A DNA stretch of 62,077 nt from Tistrella bauzanensis (lineage in GTDB: Bacteria; Pseudomonadota; Alphaproteobacteria; Tistrellales; Tistrellaceae): assembly GCF_014636235.1 (NCBI RefSeq), contig NZ_BMDZ01000034.1:1-62077 (forward strand), written 5' to 3'. Position 1 is the stretch's first letter; the number at the start of each line of letters is the position of its first letter. This document shows positions 7,605 through 16,513 of the stretch, one piece after another. Position numbers and translations under genes: made by a program. The notes under the pieces are model-generated. The model saw only the letters and a program-made list of their open reading frames with translations, did no database searches and had not been told where the DNA came from.

Positions 7605-9005
7605 ATGTCGGACCGACCCTCGCCCGTATCCGAAGCCCCGCTGCGCCGCAACCGCGCGACCTCTCATGTCCTGCACCGCCATACCGGCGATGTCCTGCCG
7701 GTGGCGGTGGGCGGCGAGGGGTGCTGGCTGATCGATGCCGAGGGGCGGCGATATCTGGATGCCTCCGGCGGTGCCGCGGTGTCGTGTCTGGGGCATGGCA
7801 ACCGGCGGGTGCGCGACGCGATCATGGCCCAGCTCGACAAGGTTGCCTTCGCCCATACCGGCTTCTTCACCAACGAGCCGATGGAACGGCTGGCCGAGAT
7901 GCTGGTCGAGGGCGCGCCAGAGGGCATCGGCCGGGCCTGTTTCGTCTCGGGCGGGTCCGAGGCGATCGAGAGCGCGCTGAAGATCGCCCGGCAATATGCG
8001 GTCGAGCGCGGCGATCTGGCACGCACACGGGTGATCGCGCGGCGCCAGAGCTATCATGGCAACACCCTCGGCGCCCTGTCGGCGACCGGCAATACCGGCC
8101 GGCGGCGGCCCTTCCTGCCCTGGGTGATCGATGATGTGGTGCATGTCTCACCCTGCTATGCCTGGCGGCATCGCGCGGCAGACGAAACCGACATCGCCTA
8201 TGGTCAGCGGTTGGCGGCGGAATTCGAGCACCAGTTGCGGGTGCTGGGCCCTGAGACGGTGCTGGCCTTCGTGGCCGAGCCGGTGGTGGGGGCGACCCTT
8301 GGCGCGGTGCCGGCGGTCGAGGGGTATTTCAAGGCGATCCGTCAGATCTGCGACCGCCATGGCGTGCTGCTGATTCTGGACGAGGTGATGTGCGGCATGG
8401 GCCGTACCGGCTATCTGTATGCCTGTGAGGCCGATGGCGTGGCGCCCGACATGATCGCCATGGCCAAGGGTCTGGGGGCGGGTTATCAGCCGATCGGCGC
8501 GGTGCTGGTGTCGGATGCGATCGCCGATGTGGTGCTGCATGGCCGGCTGGGGCTGATGACCGGTCACACCTATATGGGCCATCCGGTTGCATGCGCCGCA
8601 TCGCTGGCGGTGCAGGAGGTGATCCGCGACGACGGGTTGGTGGCGCGTGTGCGTGGCCTGGACGCGACGTTCGAGGGCTTGTTGCGCGACGGTCTGGGCG
8701 CGCGGCCCGAGGTCGGCGATATCCGTGGCCGCGGTTTCTTCCGCGGCATCGAACTGGTGGCCGACCGGGCGAGCAAGCGGCCGTTTCCCGCCACGGCCGG
8801 GCTGGCGAAGCGGATCAAGGCGGCGGCCTTCGATCTGGGCCTGATCTGCTATCCGGGCAATGGCACCGCCGATGGCATCGATGGCGATCATATCCTGCTG
8901 GCGCCGCCCTTCATCGCCACCGAGGACGAACTGGCCCTGGCGGTGGAGCGGCTGGGCCAGGCGATCGACCGGGCGATGGCCGATGCCGGCCTGCGCGCCG
9001 CATGA
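7605..9005 (+). CDS. Class III PLP-dependent aminotransferase
   Basis: A 466-residue fold-type I aminotransferase of class III, the group that includes beta-alanine, taurine, GABA and other omega-aminotransferases. The PLP-binding lysine is about K288 in AMAKGLGAGYQPIGAV. Upstream are the conserved LILDEVMCGMGRTG (PLP-ring Asp) and CFVSGGSEAIESALK. The C-terminal part contains GDIRGRGFFRGIEL. It is first in a cluster with an RpiR regulator (ATGA overlap), a BKACE enzyme and a TAXI TRAP transporter. Substrate is unknown; transamination of an imported amino acid that yields a beta-keto acid is the simplest reading of the context. Confidence 0.88.
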   Translation: MSDRPSPVSEAPLRRNRATSHVLHRHTGDVLPVAVGGEGCWLIDAEGRRYLDASGGAAVSCLGHGNRRVRDAIMAQLDKVAFAHTGFFTNEPMERLAEMLVEGAPEGIGRACFVSGGSEAIESALKIARQYAVERGDLARTRVIARRQSYHGNTLGALSATGNTGRRRPFLPWVIDDVVHVSPCYAWRHRAADETDIAYGQRLAAEFEHQLRVLGPETVLAFVAEPVVGATLGAVPAVEGYFKAIRQICDRHGVLLILDEVMCGMGRTGYLYACEADGVAPDMIAMAKGLGAGYQPIGAVLVSDAIADVVLHGRLGLMTGHTYMGHPVACAASLAVQEVIRDDGLVARVRGLDATFEGLLRDGLGARPEVGDIRGRGFFRGIELVADRASKRPFPATAGLAKRIKAAAFDLGLICYPGNGTADGIDGDHILLAPPFIATEDELALAVERLGQAIDRAMADAGLRAA

Positions 9006-10000
9006 CGGCCCCCGACGCCCCGGACCCTGAAGCCCGCGATCCCGACACTGTGCTGGCGCGGATCGCCGGTGCGCTGGATGATCTGAGCCCGCAACTGCGC
9101 CGGGCTGCCCGCCATCTGCTCGACCATCCCGACCGGGTGGCCGTGGTGTCGATGCGCCGGCTGGCCGACGAGGCCGGGGTGGTGCCGGCCAGCTTCGTGC
9201 GGCTGGCCGAGCGGCTGGGCTTTGCCGGTTTCACCGATCTGGCGGCGGTGTTCCGGGCGCGGCTGGTGGCGGCCGGCGCCGGCGGCTATGCCGATCGCGC
9301 GCGGCGCCTGCACCGGATTGCCGCCCCCGGAGAGCCGGCGGCGCTGATCGCCGGATATCTGGCCGCCGACCGCGCCAATCTTGATCGCACCCTGAGCGAT
9401 GACAGGGTGCCGGCGCTGGCGGCCGCGGCAACCGCCCTGGCCGGTGCCCGCCGGGTGGTGGTGGTGGGGCAGCGCAAATGCCATGTGCTGGGCTTCTATC
9501 TGGCCTATGCGCTGGATCTGGTGCGGCCGGGGGTGGTGCTGGCCGGCGACGCGGCCGGCCTGCTGCCGGATGCGCTGCGCGGGCTGGGCGCCGGCGACGT
9601 GCTGGTGGCGGTGACCATCGCCCGCTATGCCCGCAGCACCCGCGACGCCGCGGTGTTCGCCGCCGGGGCCGGCGCCACGGTGATCGCCATCACCGACAGC
9701 CCCGATGCGCCGGTGGCGGCCTATGCCGGCCATGTGCTGACCATGGCCCATGACGGGCCGGGCGTGTTCCGCTCGTTGACCGGCGGGCTGGCGCTGTCTC
9801 AGGCCCTGGTCGGGCTGGTGGCGGTGGCGGGCGGCACGGCGGCCGATGATCGCGTGGCGGCGGCCGAAGCCCATCTCGATGGATTCCGCACATTTGTCGA
9901 TGGCGGCGCGCAATGGCCGGTCGGCCGGCGGCGTATGCGGCGCAATGATCGTTCAACCGCAGGGCCTGCTGGAAATCAAGGGCAGACAAGCCCTGAATGA
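9002..10000 (+). CDS. RpiR/MurR-family transcriptional regulator (HTH_6 + SIS)
   Basis: A 332-residue protein. An N-terminal HTH_6 domain (about residues 15-90) contains SMRRLADEAGVVPASFVRLA. A C-terminal SIS phosphosugar-binding-type domain (about 125-260) contains RRVVVVGQRKCHVLGFYLAYAL and GDVLVAVTIARYARSTRDA. The ATG at 9002 overlaps the aminotransferase stop (ATGA), showing translational coupling. RpiR proteins sense sugar phosphates or other metabolites and usually control the neighbouring catabolic operon. The palindrome at 7509-7523 is the likely target. Confidence 0.88.
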   Translation: MTAPDAPDPEARDPDTVLARIAGALDDLSPQLRRAARHLLDHPDRVAVVSMRRLADEAGVVPASFVRLAERLGFAGFTDLAAVFRARLVAAGAGGYADRARRLHRIAAPGEPAALIAGYLAADRANLDRTLSDDRVPALAAAATALAGARRVVVVGQRKCHVLGFYLAYALDLVRPGVVLAGDAAGLLPDALRGLGAGDVLVAVTIARYARSTRDAAVFAAGAGATVIAITDSPDAPVAAYAGHVLTMAHDGPGVFRSLTGGLALSQALVGLVAVAGGTAADDRVAAAEAHLDGFRTFVDGGAQWPVGRRRMRRNDRSTAGPAGNQGQTSPE

Positions 10001-10089
10001 TGATGGATGATCGGTCGACAGCACTGCCCCGGCTGTCGCCGGTGGCCGATCATCGCGCCCACTCCCGAATTGAAGAGGCAAGCCCAGGG

Positions 10090-11028
10090 ATGACCGACGC
10101 ACCCGCCGTGCCCCCGGCTGCGGAGCCGTCCAGCCCATCGACGCCGGCAGAGCCGGCGGCCGAACCGGTGTTGCTGGCCGTGGCGCCCAACGGTGCCCGG
10201 CGCGGCCATGGCGATCATCCACGTCTGCCGGTGGGGCCGGCCGAACTGGCGGATGTGGCGGTCCGGGCCGCCGATGCCGGTGCCGCGATGATCCATCTGC
10301 ATGTGCGTGACGACAATGGCCGCCACAGCCTTAACCCCGACCGGTATCGTGCGGCGGTTGCGGCGGTCGAGGATGCGGTGGGTGACCGGCTGCTGATCCA
10401 GGCGACCAGCGAGGCGGCAGGCATCTATCGGGCGCCGGACCAGATTGCGGCGATGCGGGCGCTGATGCCGGGCTTCTGTTCGCTGGCTTTGCGGGAGTTC
10501 CTGCCGCCGATCGACAAGGGAGCCGCCGACCCTGTGGCTGAAGCCGCCTTGCAGGGATTGCTTGAGGATCTGGGCGCGGCCGGCTGTGGCTGGCAATGGA
10601 TTCTGTACGACGCGGCCGATGTCTATCGTCTGGCGCGACTGCGCGACCGGGGTGTGCTGCCGGCGATGGGCGGGGCGCTGGCCCTGGCGGGCGGCGCCGC
10701 ACCAGTGCTGTATGTTCTGGGACGCTATGCCCCCGGCGGTGGCCGGGTGGGCGAACTGGTCGGCTATCTGGCCGCCCAGTCGGATACCGGCTTCGATGAC
10801 CCGTGGATGGTGTGCGCCTTCGGTGCCGCCGAGCTTGCGGCAACCGGCGCCGCGGTGGCACTGGGCGGACATGCCCGGCTGGGGTTCGAGAACAACATGA
10901 ACCTGAAGAATGGCCGGACGGCGCCCGACAATGCGGCGCTGATCACCCAGGCTGTGGCGGTGGCCGATGCCCTGGGCCGGCCGCTGGCCGATGCCGCGGC
11001 GGCACGCCGCATCTTCGGCCTGGCCTGA
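10090..11028 (+). CDS. BKACE-family enzyme (beta-keto acid cleavage enzyme, DUF849)
   Basis: A 312-residue TIM-barrel protein of the BKACE family, which condenses a beta-keto acid with acetyl-CoA to give acetoacetate and a new acyl-CoA (Kce of lysine fermentation is the prototype). Seen here: APNGARRGHGDHPRLPV near the N-terminus, the zinc-binding IHLHVRD, and the C-terminal GHARLGFENNMNLKNG carrying the third zinc ligand Glu. The usual 'LEDN' is FENN here, a possible substrate-specificity difference. The ATG at 10090 gives normal family length; a longer frame opens at 9997, overlapping the rpiR stop. It probably acts after the aminotransferase. Confidence 0.85.
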   Translation: MTDAPAVPPAAEPSSPSTPAEPAAEPVLLAVAPNGARRGHGDHPRLPVGPAELADVAVRAADAGAAMIHLHVRDDNGRHSLNPDRYRAAVAAVEDAVGDRLLIQATSEAAGIYRAPDQIAAMRALMPGFCSLALREFLPPIDKGAADPVAEAALQGLLEDLGAAGCGWQWILYDAADVYRLARLRDRGVLPAMGGALALAGGAAPVLYVLGRYAPGGGRVGELVGYLAAQSDTGFDDPWMVCAFGAAELAATGAAVALGGHARLGFENNMNLKNGRTAPDNAALITQAVAVADALGRPLADAAAARRIFGLA

Positions 11029-11150
11029 ACCGGGCCAGCCTGAATCTGGTCTGGCCTGAATCCGGCCATGGCCGGATCGCACCTTGCCCATCGTCATCGG
11101 GTCGGGCTGCGTGTATCAGGGGATAACAGTGACTTATGAAAGGGAGAGCG

Positions 11151-12113
11151 ATGTTTGTTCGTAAATCAGCCCTCGCGGCCAGTGTTCTTGCCGGTGGCAT
11201 GGCGTTGGGCGGCGGCCAGGCCCTGGCTGCCACCGACATCCTGATCGGCGGCGGCGCCGTTACCGGTGTCTATTATCAGGTGGCGTTGCAGGCCTGCGCG
11301 ATCATCAACAAGCAGGCGGCCGACAAGCTGAACTGCGTCGGCCGCCCGGCGCTGGGTTCGGTGTTCAACGTCAATGCCGTCAGCCGTGGCCTGCTCGATT
11401 TCGGCGTGGCCCAGTCCGACGCCAATTACAACGCCTGGAACGGCGCCGCCGACTGGGACGGCAAGAAGGTCGAGAACCTGCGCAGCGTGTTCTCGGTGCA
11501 TCCCGAAACCGTGCTGCTGGTGACCCGCAAGGACACCGGCATCAAGTCGGTCGACGACCTGAAGGGCAAGTCGGTCAATATCGGCAACCCCGGCTCGGGT
11601 CAGCGCGGTAACGCCATGGACGTGCTGGAGATGTATGGCCTGGACCCTGAGAAGGATCTGAACGCCCAGGGCTTGCAGCAGGGCGAGGCCTCGCGCGCGC
11701 TGGTCGACCAGAAGGTCGATGCCTTCTTCTACACCGTCGGCAATCCGTCGGCGGCGATCGAGGATCCGGCGAATTCGACCCAGATCGATCTGGTCGACAT
11801 CAACTCGGATGCGATCAAGAAGTTCGTCGAGGAGCGGCCCTATTACGTGATGACCACCATCCCCGCCGGCACCTATCGCGGTGTCGACGAGCCGACCGAG
11901 ACCTATGCGGTCAAGGCGACGATGGTGACCAGCTCGGATGTGTCGGAAGAGACGGTCTACAACTTCGTGAAGACCTTCTTCGACAATTTCGATGCCTTCA
12001 AGGCGTCGAACGCGGCGTTCAAGGATCTTGATCCCAAGTCGATGCTCGACGGTCTGACCGCGCCGCTGCATCCTGGTGCCGAGACGTACTTCAAGGAAAA
12101 GGGCTGGATGTAA
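11151..12113 (+). CDS. TAXI-family TRAP transporter substrate-binding protein
   Basis: A 320-residue periplasmic binding protein. The Sec signal peptide (MFVRKSALAASVLAGGMALG, cleavage near QALAA-TD) is followed by ILIGGGAVTGVYYQVA, typical of the TAXI (TRAP-associated extracytoplasmic immunogenic) family. Later segments such as GKSVNIGNPGSGQRGNAMDV are equally typical. The ATG at 11151 is chosen because GAAAGGGAG lies just upstream. It is followed by a strong intercistronic hairpin and the fused TRAP permease. Known TAXI systems import small organic acids or amino acids; the substrate here is unknown. Confidence 0.92.
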   Translation: MFVRKSALAASVLAGGMALGGGQALAATDILIGGGAVTGVYYQVALQACAIINKQAADKLNCVGRPALGSVFNVNAVSRGLLDFGVAQSDANYNAWNGAADWDGKKVENLRSVFSVHPETVLLVTRKDTGIKSVDDLKGKSVNIGNPGSGQRGNAMDVLEMYGLDPEKDLNAQGLQQGEASRALVDQKVDAFFYTVGNPSAAIEDPANSTQIDLVDINSDAIKKFVEERPYYVMTTIPAGTYRGVDEPTETYAVKATMVTSSDVSEETVYNFVKTFFDNFDAFKASNAAFKDLDPKSMLDGLTAPLHPGAETYFKEKGWM

Positions 12114-12123
12114 TCGCCAGCCC

Positions 12124-12166
12124 GGCAGGCGTGCGGCCCGGTGGGGGACCGGGCCGCACGCCTGCC
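12124..12166 (+). other. Perfect 19-bp intercistronic hairpin
   Basis: Two exactly complementary 19-base arms (12124-12142 and 12148-12166) enclose a GGGGG loop, starting about 10 bases after the binding-protein stop. No T-tract follows. Such hairpins between binding-protein and permease genes typically protect the upstream mRNA from 3' decay or attenuate read-through, giving excess binding protein. Confidence 0.75.
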
Positions 12167-12215
12167 ATTCGTTCTGAACCACGGACTTGATGACCAAGGG
12201 CGAGAGGGGGGGCCG

Positions 12216-14429
12216 ATGGCCACATCCGGAGCGGGAGGGCGCAAGACGCCCGCAGGCGGCATGTCAGGGGCAGGCCCGGCACAGGATCCGGATCTCGACG
12301 TCGGCGACACCGCCGCGGCAGAGGCGCTGGTCGCCCAGGTCGAGGCCGGTGCCCGCCACCCGGACAGCCGGATGATGCGCTGGCTGATCGTGGCGGTCTG
12401 CCTGGGCTGGTCGGCGTTCCAGTTGTACATCGCCTATGTGCCCTTCGACCAGTTCCTGGCCCGGGTGTTTCACCTGACCTTCGCCCTGGTGCTGACCTTC
12501 CTGTGCTACCCCGCCTATCGCGATCCCCATGGCCGGCTGGCGAAGCTTCTGGAGCCCCTGTCCGGCGGCCCCGGCTCCGCCACCCGCAAGGTGCCGTTCT
12601 ATGATCTGGTGCTGCTGGCGGCCTCGATGGTGGCCGTGCTGTACCTGTGGTGGGATTACCAGAACATCGTGATGCGCGCCGGTCTGCCGCTGGAACGCGA
12701 TGTCTGGTTCGGTATCGCCGCGATCGTGCTGCTGTTGGAAGCGGCGCGGCGCACATTGGGGCCGGCGCTGGCGATCCTTGCCATCGTCTTCCTGATCTAT
12801 TGCGTCGTCGGGCCCTGGATGCCGGGCATCATCCGCCATCAGGGCGTGCCGCTCGATTTCCTGATGACCGACATGTATCTCAGCGACACCGGCATCTTCG
12901 GGGTGCCGATCGGGGTGTCGGTCAGCTTCGTGTTCCTGTTCGTGCTGTTCGGTGCCCTGCTCGACCGGGCCGGGGCCGGCAAGTACTTCATCGACGTGGC
13001 GTTCTCGCTGCTGGGCCATCTGCGCGGCGGTCCCGCCAAGGCCGCCGTGGTGGCATCGGGCCTGACCGGACTGGTCTCGGGTTCGTCGATCGCCAACACC
13101 GTCACCACCGGCACCTTCACCATTCCGCTGATGAAGAAGGTGGGGCTGCCGGCCTACAAGGCCGGCGCGGTCGAAGTCGCGGCCTCGACCAACGGCCAGC
13201 TGATGCCGCCGGTGATGGGGGCCGCCGCCTTCATCATGGCCGAAATCCTGGGCATTCCCTATCTGGACGTGGTGCGTGCGGCCCTGATCCCGGCGGTGAT
13301 CTCGTATCTGGCGCTGGTCTATGTGGTGCATCTGGAAGCCTGCAAGCTGGACCTGAAGCCGGTACCGAAATCGGAGCTGCCGCGCTTCCGCCAGACCTTC
13401 GTCGCCGGTATCCACTTTCTGGTGCCGGTGGTGGTGCTGGTCTATTACCTGGTGGTGCTGCAGCGCTCGGCGACCCTGTCGGTGCTGCTGGCGATCGAGG
13501 CAATGGCGGTGATCATGCTGATCCAGCGGCCGATCATCGCCTGGCTGACCCGCGACCGCGACCAGCCGGTGGGGCCGCAACTGCGCGACGGCTTTATCCA
13601 GGGCCTGGACGACATCTTCCAGGGCCTGGTGATGGGCGCGCGCAACATGGTGTCGGTGGGCGTGGCCACGGCCGCGGCCGGCATCATCGTCGGTGCCGTC
13701 ACCATCACCGGCCTTGTCGGCCGGTTCGTGACGCTGATCGACGTGATCAGCTTCGGCAATATCTATCTGATGCTGGTGCTGACGGCGATCACCTCGATCA
13801 TCCTGGGCATGGGGCTGCCGACCACCGCCAACTACATCATCATGGCCACGCTGACCGCGCCGGTGATCGTGCAGCTGGGCGGCGATGCCGGGCTGGTGTT
13901 CCCGCTGATTGCGGCGCATCTGTTCGTGTTCTATTTCGGCATCCTGGCCGACGACACGCCCCCGGTGGGGTTGGCTGCCTATGCGGCGGCGGCGATCGCC
14001 AAGGCCGATCCGATCAAGACCGGCATTCAGGGCTTCACCTATGATATGCGGACCGCGATCCTGCCGTTCATCTTCCTGTTCAACACCGATCTGCTGATGG
14101 TGTCGGGGGTGGATGACGCGGGCCGGGCGATCTGGATCGACGACCCGATCCATCTGATCTGGATCTCGATCTGCGCGCTGGCGGCGATGTTCGCCTTTGC
14201 AGCCGGTGTGCAGGGCTGGTTCGGCCGGGCCTGCCTGTGGTGGGAGCGTCTGGCGCTGTTCGCCATCGCCTTCCTGATGTTCCGGCCGGGCTTCGTGGCA
14301 CCCTATATCCCGGTGCTGGACCGGCTGGCGGTGCAGGCGATCGCGCTGGGGCTGTTCGTGCTGTTCTATCTCTATCAACGGCGCACGGCCGGTCCGACCC
14401 GGCCGGCGAAACTGATACCGGGGCGTTGA
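12216..14429 (+). CDS. TRAP transporter fused permease (DctQ-DctM type)
   Basis: A 737-residue polytopic membrane protein combining the small four-helix (Q) and large (M) TRAP permease parts, the form normally paired with TAXI binding proteins. An N-terminal cytoplasmic stretch of about 65 residues precedes helices from MMRWLIVAVCLGW onward. Conserved large-subunit motifs are GLVSGSSIANTVTTG, STNGQLMPPVMGAAAF, LGMGLPTTANYI and FGILADDTPPVGLAAY. The ATG at 12216 follows a GAGGGGG ribosome-binding site. It imports the cluster's unknown substrate using an ion gradient. Confidence 0.93.
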   Translation: MATSGAGGRKTPAGGMSGAGPAQDPDLDVGDTAAAEALVAQVEAGARHPDSRMMRWLIVAVCLGWSAFQLYIAYVPFDQFLARVFHLTFALVLTFLCYPAYRDPHGRLAKLLEPLSGGPGSATRKVPFYDLVLLAASMVAVLYLWWDYQNIVMRAGLPLERDVWFGIAAIVLLLEAARRTLGPALAILAIVFLIYCVVGPWMPGIIRHQGVPLDFLMTDMYLSDTGIFGVPIGVSVSFVFLFVLFGALLDRAGAGKYFIDVAFSLLGHLRGGPAKAAVVASGLTGLVSGSSIANTVTTGTFTIPLMKKVGLPAYKAGAVEVAASTNGQLMPPVMGAAAFIMAEILGIPYLDVVRAALIPAVISYLALVYVVHLEACKLDLKPVPKSELPRFRQTFVAGIHFLVPVVVLVYYLVVLQRSATLSVLLAIEAMAVIMLIQRPIIAWLTRDRDQPVGPQLRDGFIQGLDDIFQGLVMGARNMVSVGVATAAAGIIVGAVTITGLVGRFVTLIDVISFGNIYLMLVLTAITSIILGMGLPTTANYIIMATLTAPVIVQLGGDAGLVFPLIAAHLFVFYFGILADDTPPVGLAAYAAAAIAKADPIKTGIQGFTYDMRTAILPFIFLFNTDLLMVSGVDDAGRAIWIDDPIHLIWISICALAAMFAFAAGVQGWFGRACLWWERLALFAIAFLMFRPGFVAPYIPVLDRLAVQAIALGLFVLFYLYQRRTAGPTRPAKLIPGR

Positions 14430-14464
14430 TCCGGTCAGCCGCGGGTCCAGCCCGGTCGACAATG

Positions 14465-14500
14465 AAAACCCCCGCCGGTGATGCCACCGGCGGGGGTTTT
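14465..14500. terminator. Strong bidirectional Rho-independent terminator
   Basis: Perfect 16-bp arms (AAAACCCCCGCCGGTG and its complement) enclose ATGC and are flanked by A4 and T4. The hairpin lies between the converging TRAP permease and tldD genes and can serve both. Confidence 0.9.
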
Positions 14501-14524
14501 CCGTCGATCGGTGACGGTCACGGC

Positions 14525-15973
14525 TCAGGCGGCGGCGATTTCCGTGCCGCCGACGGTCAGGCCGTCGATGCGCAGGGTCGGCTGACCCACGCCGACCGGC
14601 ACCCACTGGCCGTCCTTGCCGCAGGAGCCGATGCCGGCATCCATCGCCATGTCGTTGCCGATCATCGACACCCGCTTCAGCACATCGGGGCCGTTGCCGA
14701 TCAGGGTGGCGCCCTTCACCGGCCGGGTGATCCTGCCATCCTCGATCAGATAGGCGACCGAGGCCGAGAAGGTGAACTTGCCCGAGGTGATGTCGACCTG
14801 ACCGCCGCCGAATTCCTTGGCATAGAGCCCGCGCTTCACCGAGCCCAGGATTTCGGCCGGATCCTTGTCACCGCCCAGCATATAGGTGTTGGTCATCCGC
14901 GGCAGCGGCTGGTGGGCATAGCTTTCGCGGCGGCCATTGCCGGTGGCGGTGGTGCCCATCAGGCGGGCATTCATCCGGTCCTGCATATAGCCCTTCAGGA
15001 TACCGTCCTCGATCAGCACGGTGCGCGACGAGGGTGTGCCCTCATCGTCGATGGTGATCGATCCGCGCCGGCCCGCGATGGTGCCGTCATCGACCACGGT
15101 CACGCCGGGGGCGGCCACCCGCTCGCCGATCAGGCCCGAGAAGGCCGACAGCTTGCGGCGGTTGAAATCGCCTTCCAGCCCGTGGCCGATGGCCTCGTGC
15201 AGCAGGATGCCGGGCCAGCCCGGGCCCAGCACCACGGTCATCTCGCCGGCGGGGGCGGGGGCCGCTTCCAGGTTCACCAGCGCCTGGGCGAGGGCGTCTT
15301 CAACCAGCGCCTGCCAGCGTTCGGGTGCGACCCAGGTGGTATAGCCGGCGCGGCCGCCGGCGCCGGCTGAACCGCTTTCCTGGCGGTCGCCCTCGCCGAC
15401 CAGCAGCGAGACCCCGATGCGCACCAGCGGCCGCACGTCGCGCGCGGAACTGCCATCGGGCCTCAGGATCTCGACCACCTGCCAGTTGGCTGACAATGTG
15501 GCGCTGACCTGACGCACCCGGTTGTCGCGTGCGCGTGCCCAGGCATCGATTTCCGCCAGCAGCGCCACCTTGTCGGCGAAAGGCATCACGTCCAGCGGGT
15601 TGCCGGGCTGGTAGAGGGCCGGGCCCGGCTTTGCCGGCGCTAGGTCGAGCGTGCCGCCATGACCGTGCAGCACCGCACCGACGGTTTCGGCGGCGCGATC
15701 CAGCGCCGCGTCGTCGATCTGGCTGGCATGGGCATAGGCGACGGTATCGCCGGCGACGGCGCGCATGCCGAAACCCTGGACGGTGTCGAAACTGGCCGAG
15801 CGCAGATGGCCGTCGTCGAAGCCCAGCACTTCGGACTGACGGTATTCAAGGAACAGTTCACCATCATCGGCCCCGCGCAGCGCGTCGGCGACCCGGCGTT
15901 CGAGCCGGCTGCGATCCAGCGCACCCGAGGCGAAGAAGGGATCGGCGGGGGCGGCGGTTGCGTGATCGGGCAT
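14525..15973 (-). CDS. tldD: TldD-type metalloprotease
   Basis: A 482-residue protein, the length of E. coli TldD (481). With PmbA/TldE, TldD forms a zinc protease that processes peptides such as microcin B17 and helps degrade CcdA. The metal motif HEAIGHGLEGD is present, followed by FNRRKLSAFSG and typical C-terminal GNGPDVLKRVSMIGNDM and GSCGKDGQWVPVG. The ATG at 15973 (MPDHATAAP) gives family length; the longer open frame upstream is low-complexity. No pmbA is in the window. It converges with the TRAP permease gene over the terminator at 14465-14500. Confidence 0.93.
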   Translation of the reverse strand: MPDHATAAPADPFFASGALDRSRLERRVADALRGADDGELFLEYRQSEVLGFDDGHLRSASFDTVQGFGMRAVAGDTVAYAHASQIDDAALDRAAETVGAVLHGHGGTLDLAPAKPGPALYQPGNPLDVMPFADKVALLAEIDAWARARDNRVRQVSATLSANWQVVEILRPDGSSARDVRPLVRIGVSLLVGEGDRQESGSAGAGGRAGYTTWVAPERWQALVEDALAQALVNLEAAPAPAGEMTVVLGPGWPGILLHEAIGHGLEGDFNRRKLSAFSGLIGERVAAPGVTVVDDGTIAGRRGSITIDDEGTPSSRTVLIEDGILKGYMQDRMNARLMGTTATGNGRRESYAHQPLPRMTNTYMLGGDKDPAEILGSVKRGLYAKEFGGGQVDITSGKFTFSASVAYLIEDGRITRPVKGATLIGNGPDVLKRVSMIGNDMAMDAGIGSCGKDGQWVPVGVGQPTLRIDGLTVGGTEIAAA

Positions 15974-16513
15974 GGTGGCGCCTTCATGTCTGAGGAGCGG
16001 GGCAGGGGGCGGAGCCCGTGGCCGGTCGGCCGGCCGGTGGTGGACCGGCTGCGGCTGGTGCCGCGGACCGCGGATCCAGTGTGACACGGTGCCCCTGCGG
16101 CATTCCATCGCAATGGAAGCTGCACAGGGACTGATCATGGTATATATAGCGGGCGACGGGCAGTTATAAGGACCGCCGGATCGCGGCCGGCAGCCATTCT
16201 GCCGGTCGGGCCGGATACGGGTCCGACGGCCCGGAACGGTAGCCTGCGACCCGCGTTCAAGGCACATGCGACGAGTTGTCGCATTCTTGGATCATGCGGG
16301 TCGTTCCAGCCTAAAGGCAGCAAGACCGCGGGGTTCCGGCCGTGGTCGGGCCGCGGCAGACGCGTCTGCGCACGGCTTGTGAGCCGCAGGGTCGTGGTGT
16401 AGGTTTGGCCGCGTCGTGCGGCAAAATGTCCCGCACGGGCGACGTGAGGACGTGGTCGAACGCCGTCCGGCAAAGAAGACGGGCGGAGCCATTCCGCAGG
16501 GGGAAGGCCGAGA
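15974..16513. other. Intergenic region between divergent tldD and the cox operon
   Basis: A 540-bp stretch in which I see no convincing gene. It must hold the promoters of tldD (minus) and coxB (plus). It contains the perfect inverted repeat at 16266-16284 and a second hairpin at 16415-16437 (CGTGCGG/CCGCACG around CAAAATGTC), which lies about 76 bases before the coxB start and may be in its leader. Confidence 0.6.
16266..16284. promoter_or_regulatory. Inverted repeat resembling a RegA/PrrA (ActR/RegR) site upstream of cox genes
   Basis: ATGCGAC-GAGTT-GTCGCAT has perfect 7-bp arms and a GCGAC...TTGTCGC core resembling the redox regulator RegA/PrrA family consensus. That family is known to control aa3 oxidase genes in other alphaproteobacteria. 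It lies about 230 bp upstream of coxB. The factor assignment is inference. Confidence 0.35.

Noticed and set aside
11060-11077. Perfect 18-bp palindrome ATCCGGCC-type before the TAXI gene, considered as a terminator
   Set aside because: No loop and no T-tract. The two flanking genes appear to belong to one operon, so I do not call it.
12264-14606. A 780-residue antisense frame over the TRAP permease
   Set aside because: Low-complexity His/Gln/Arg/Asp composition typical of the complement of a membrane-protein gene.
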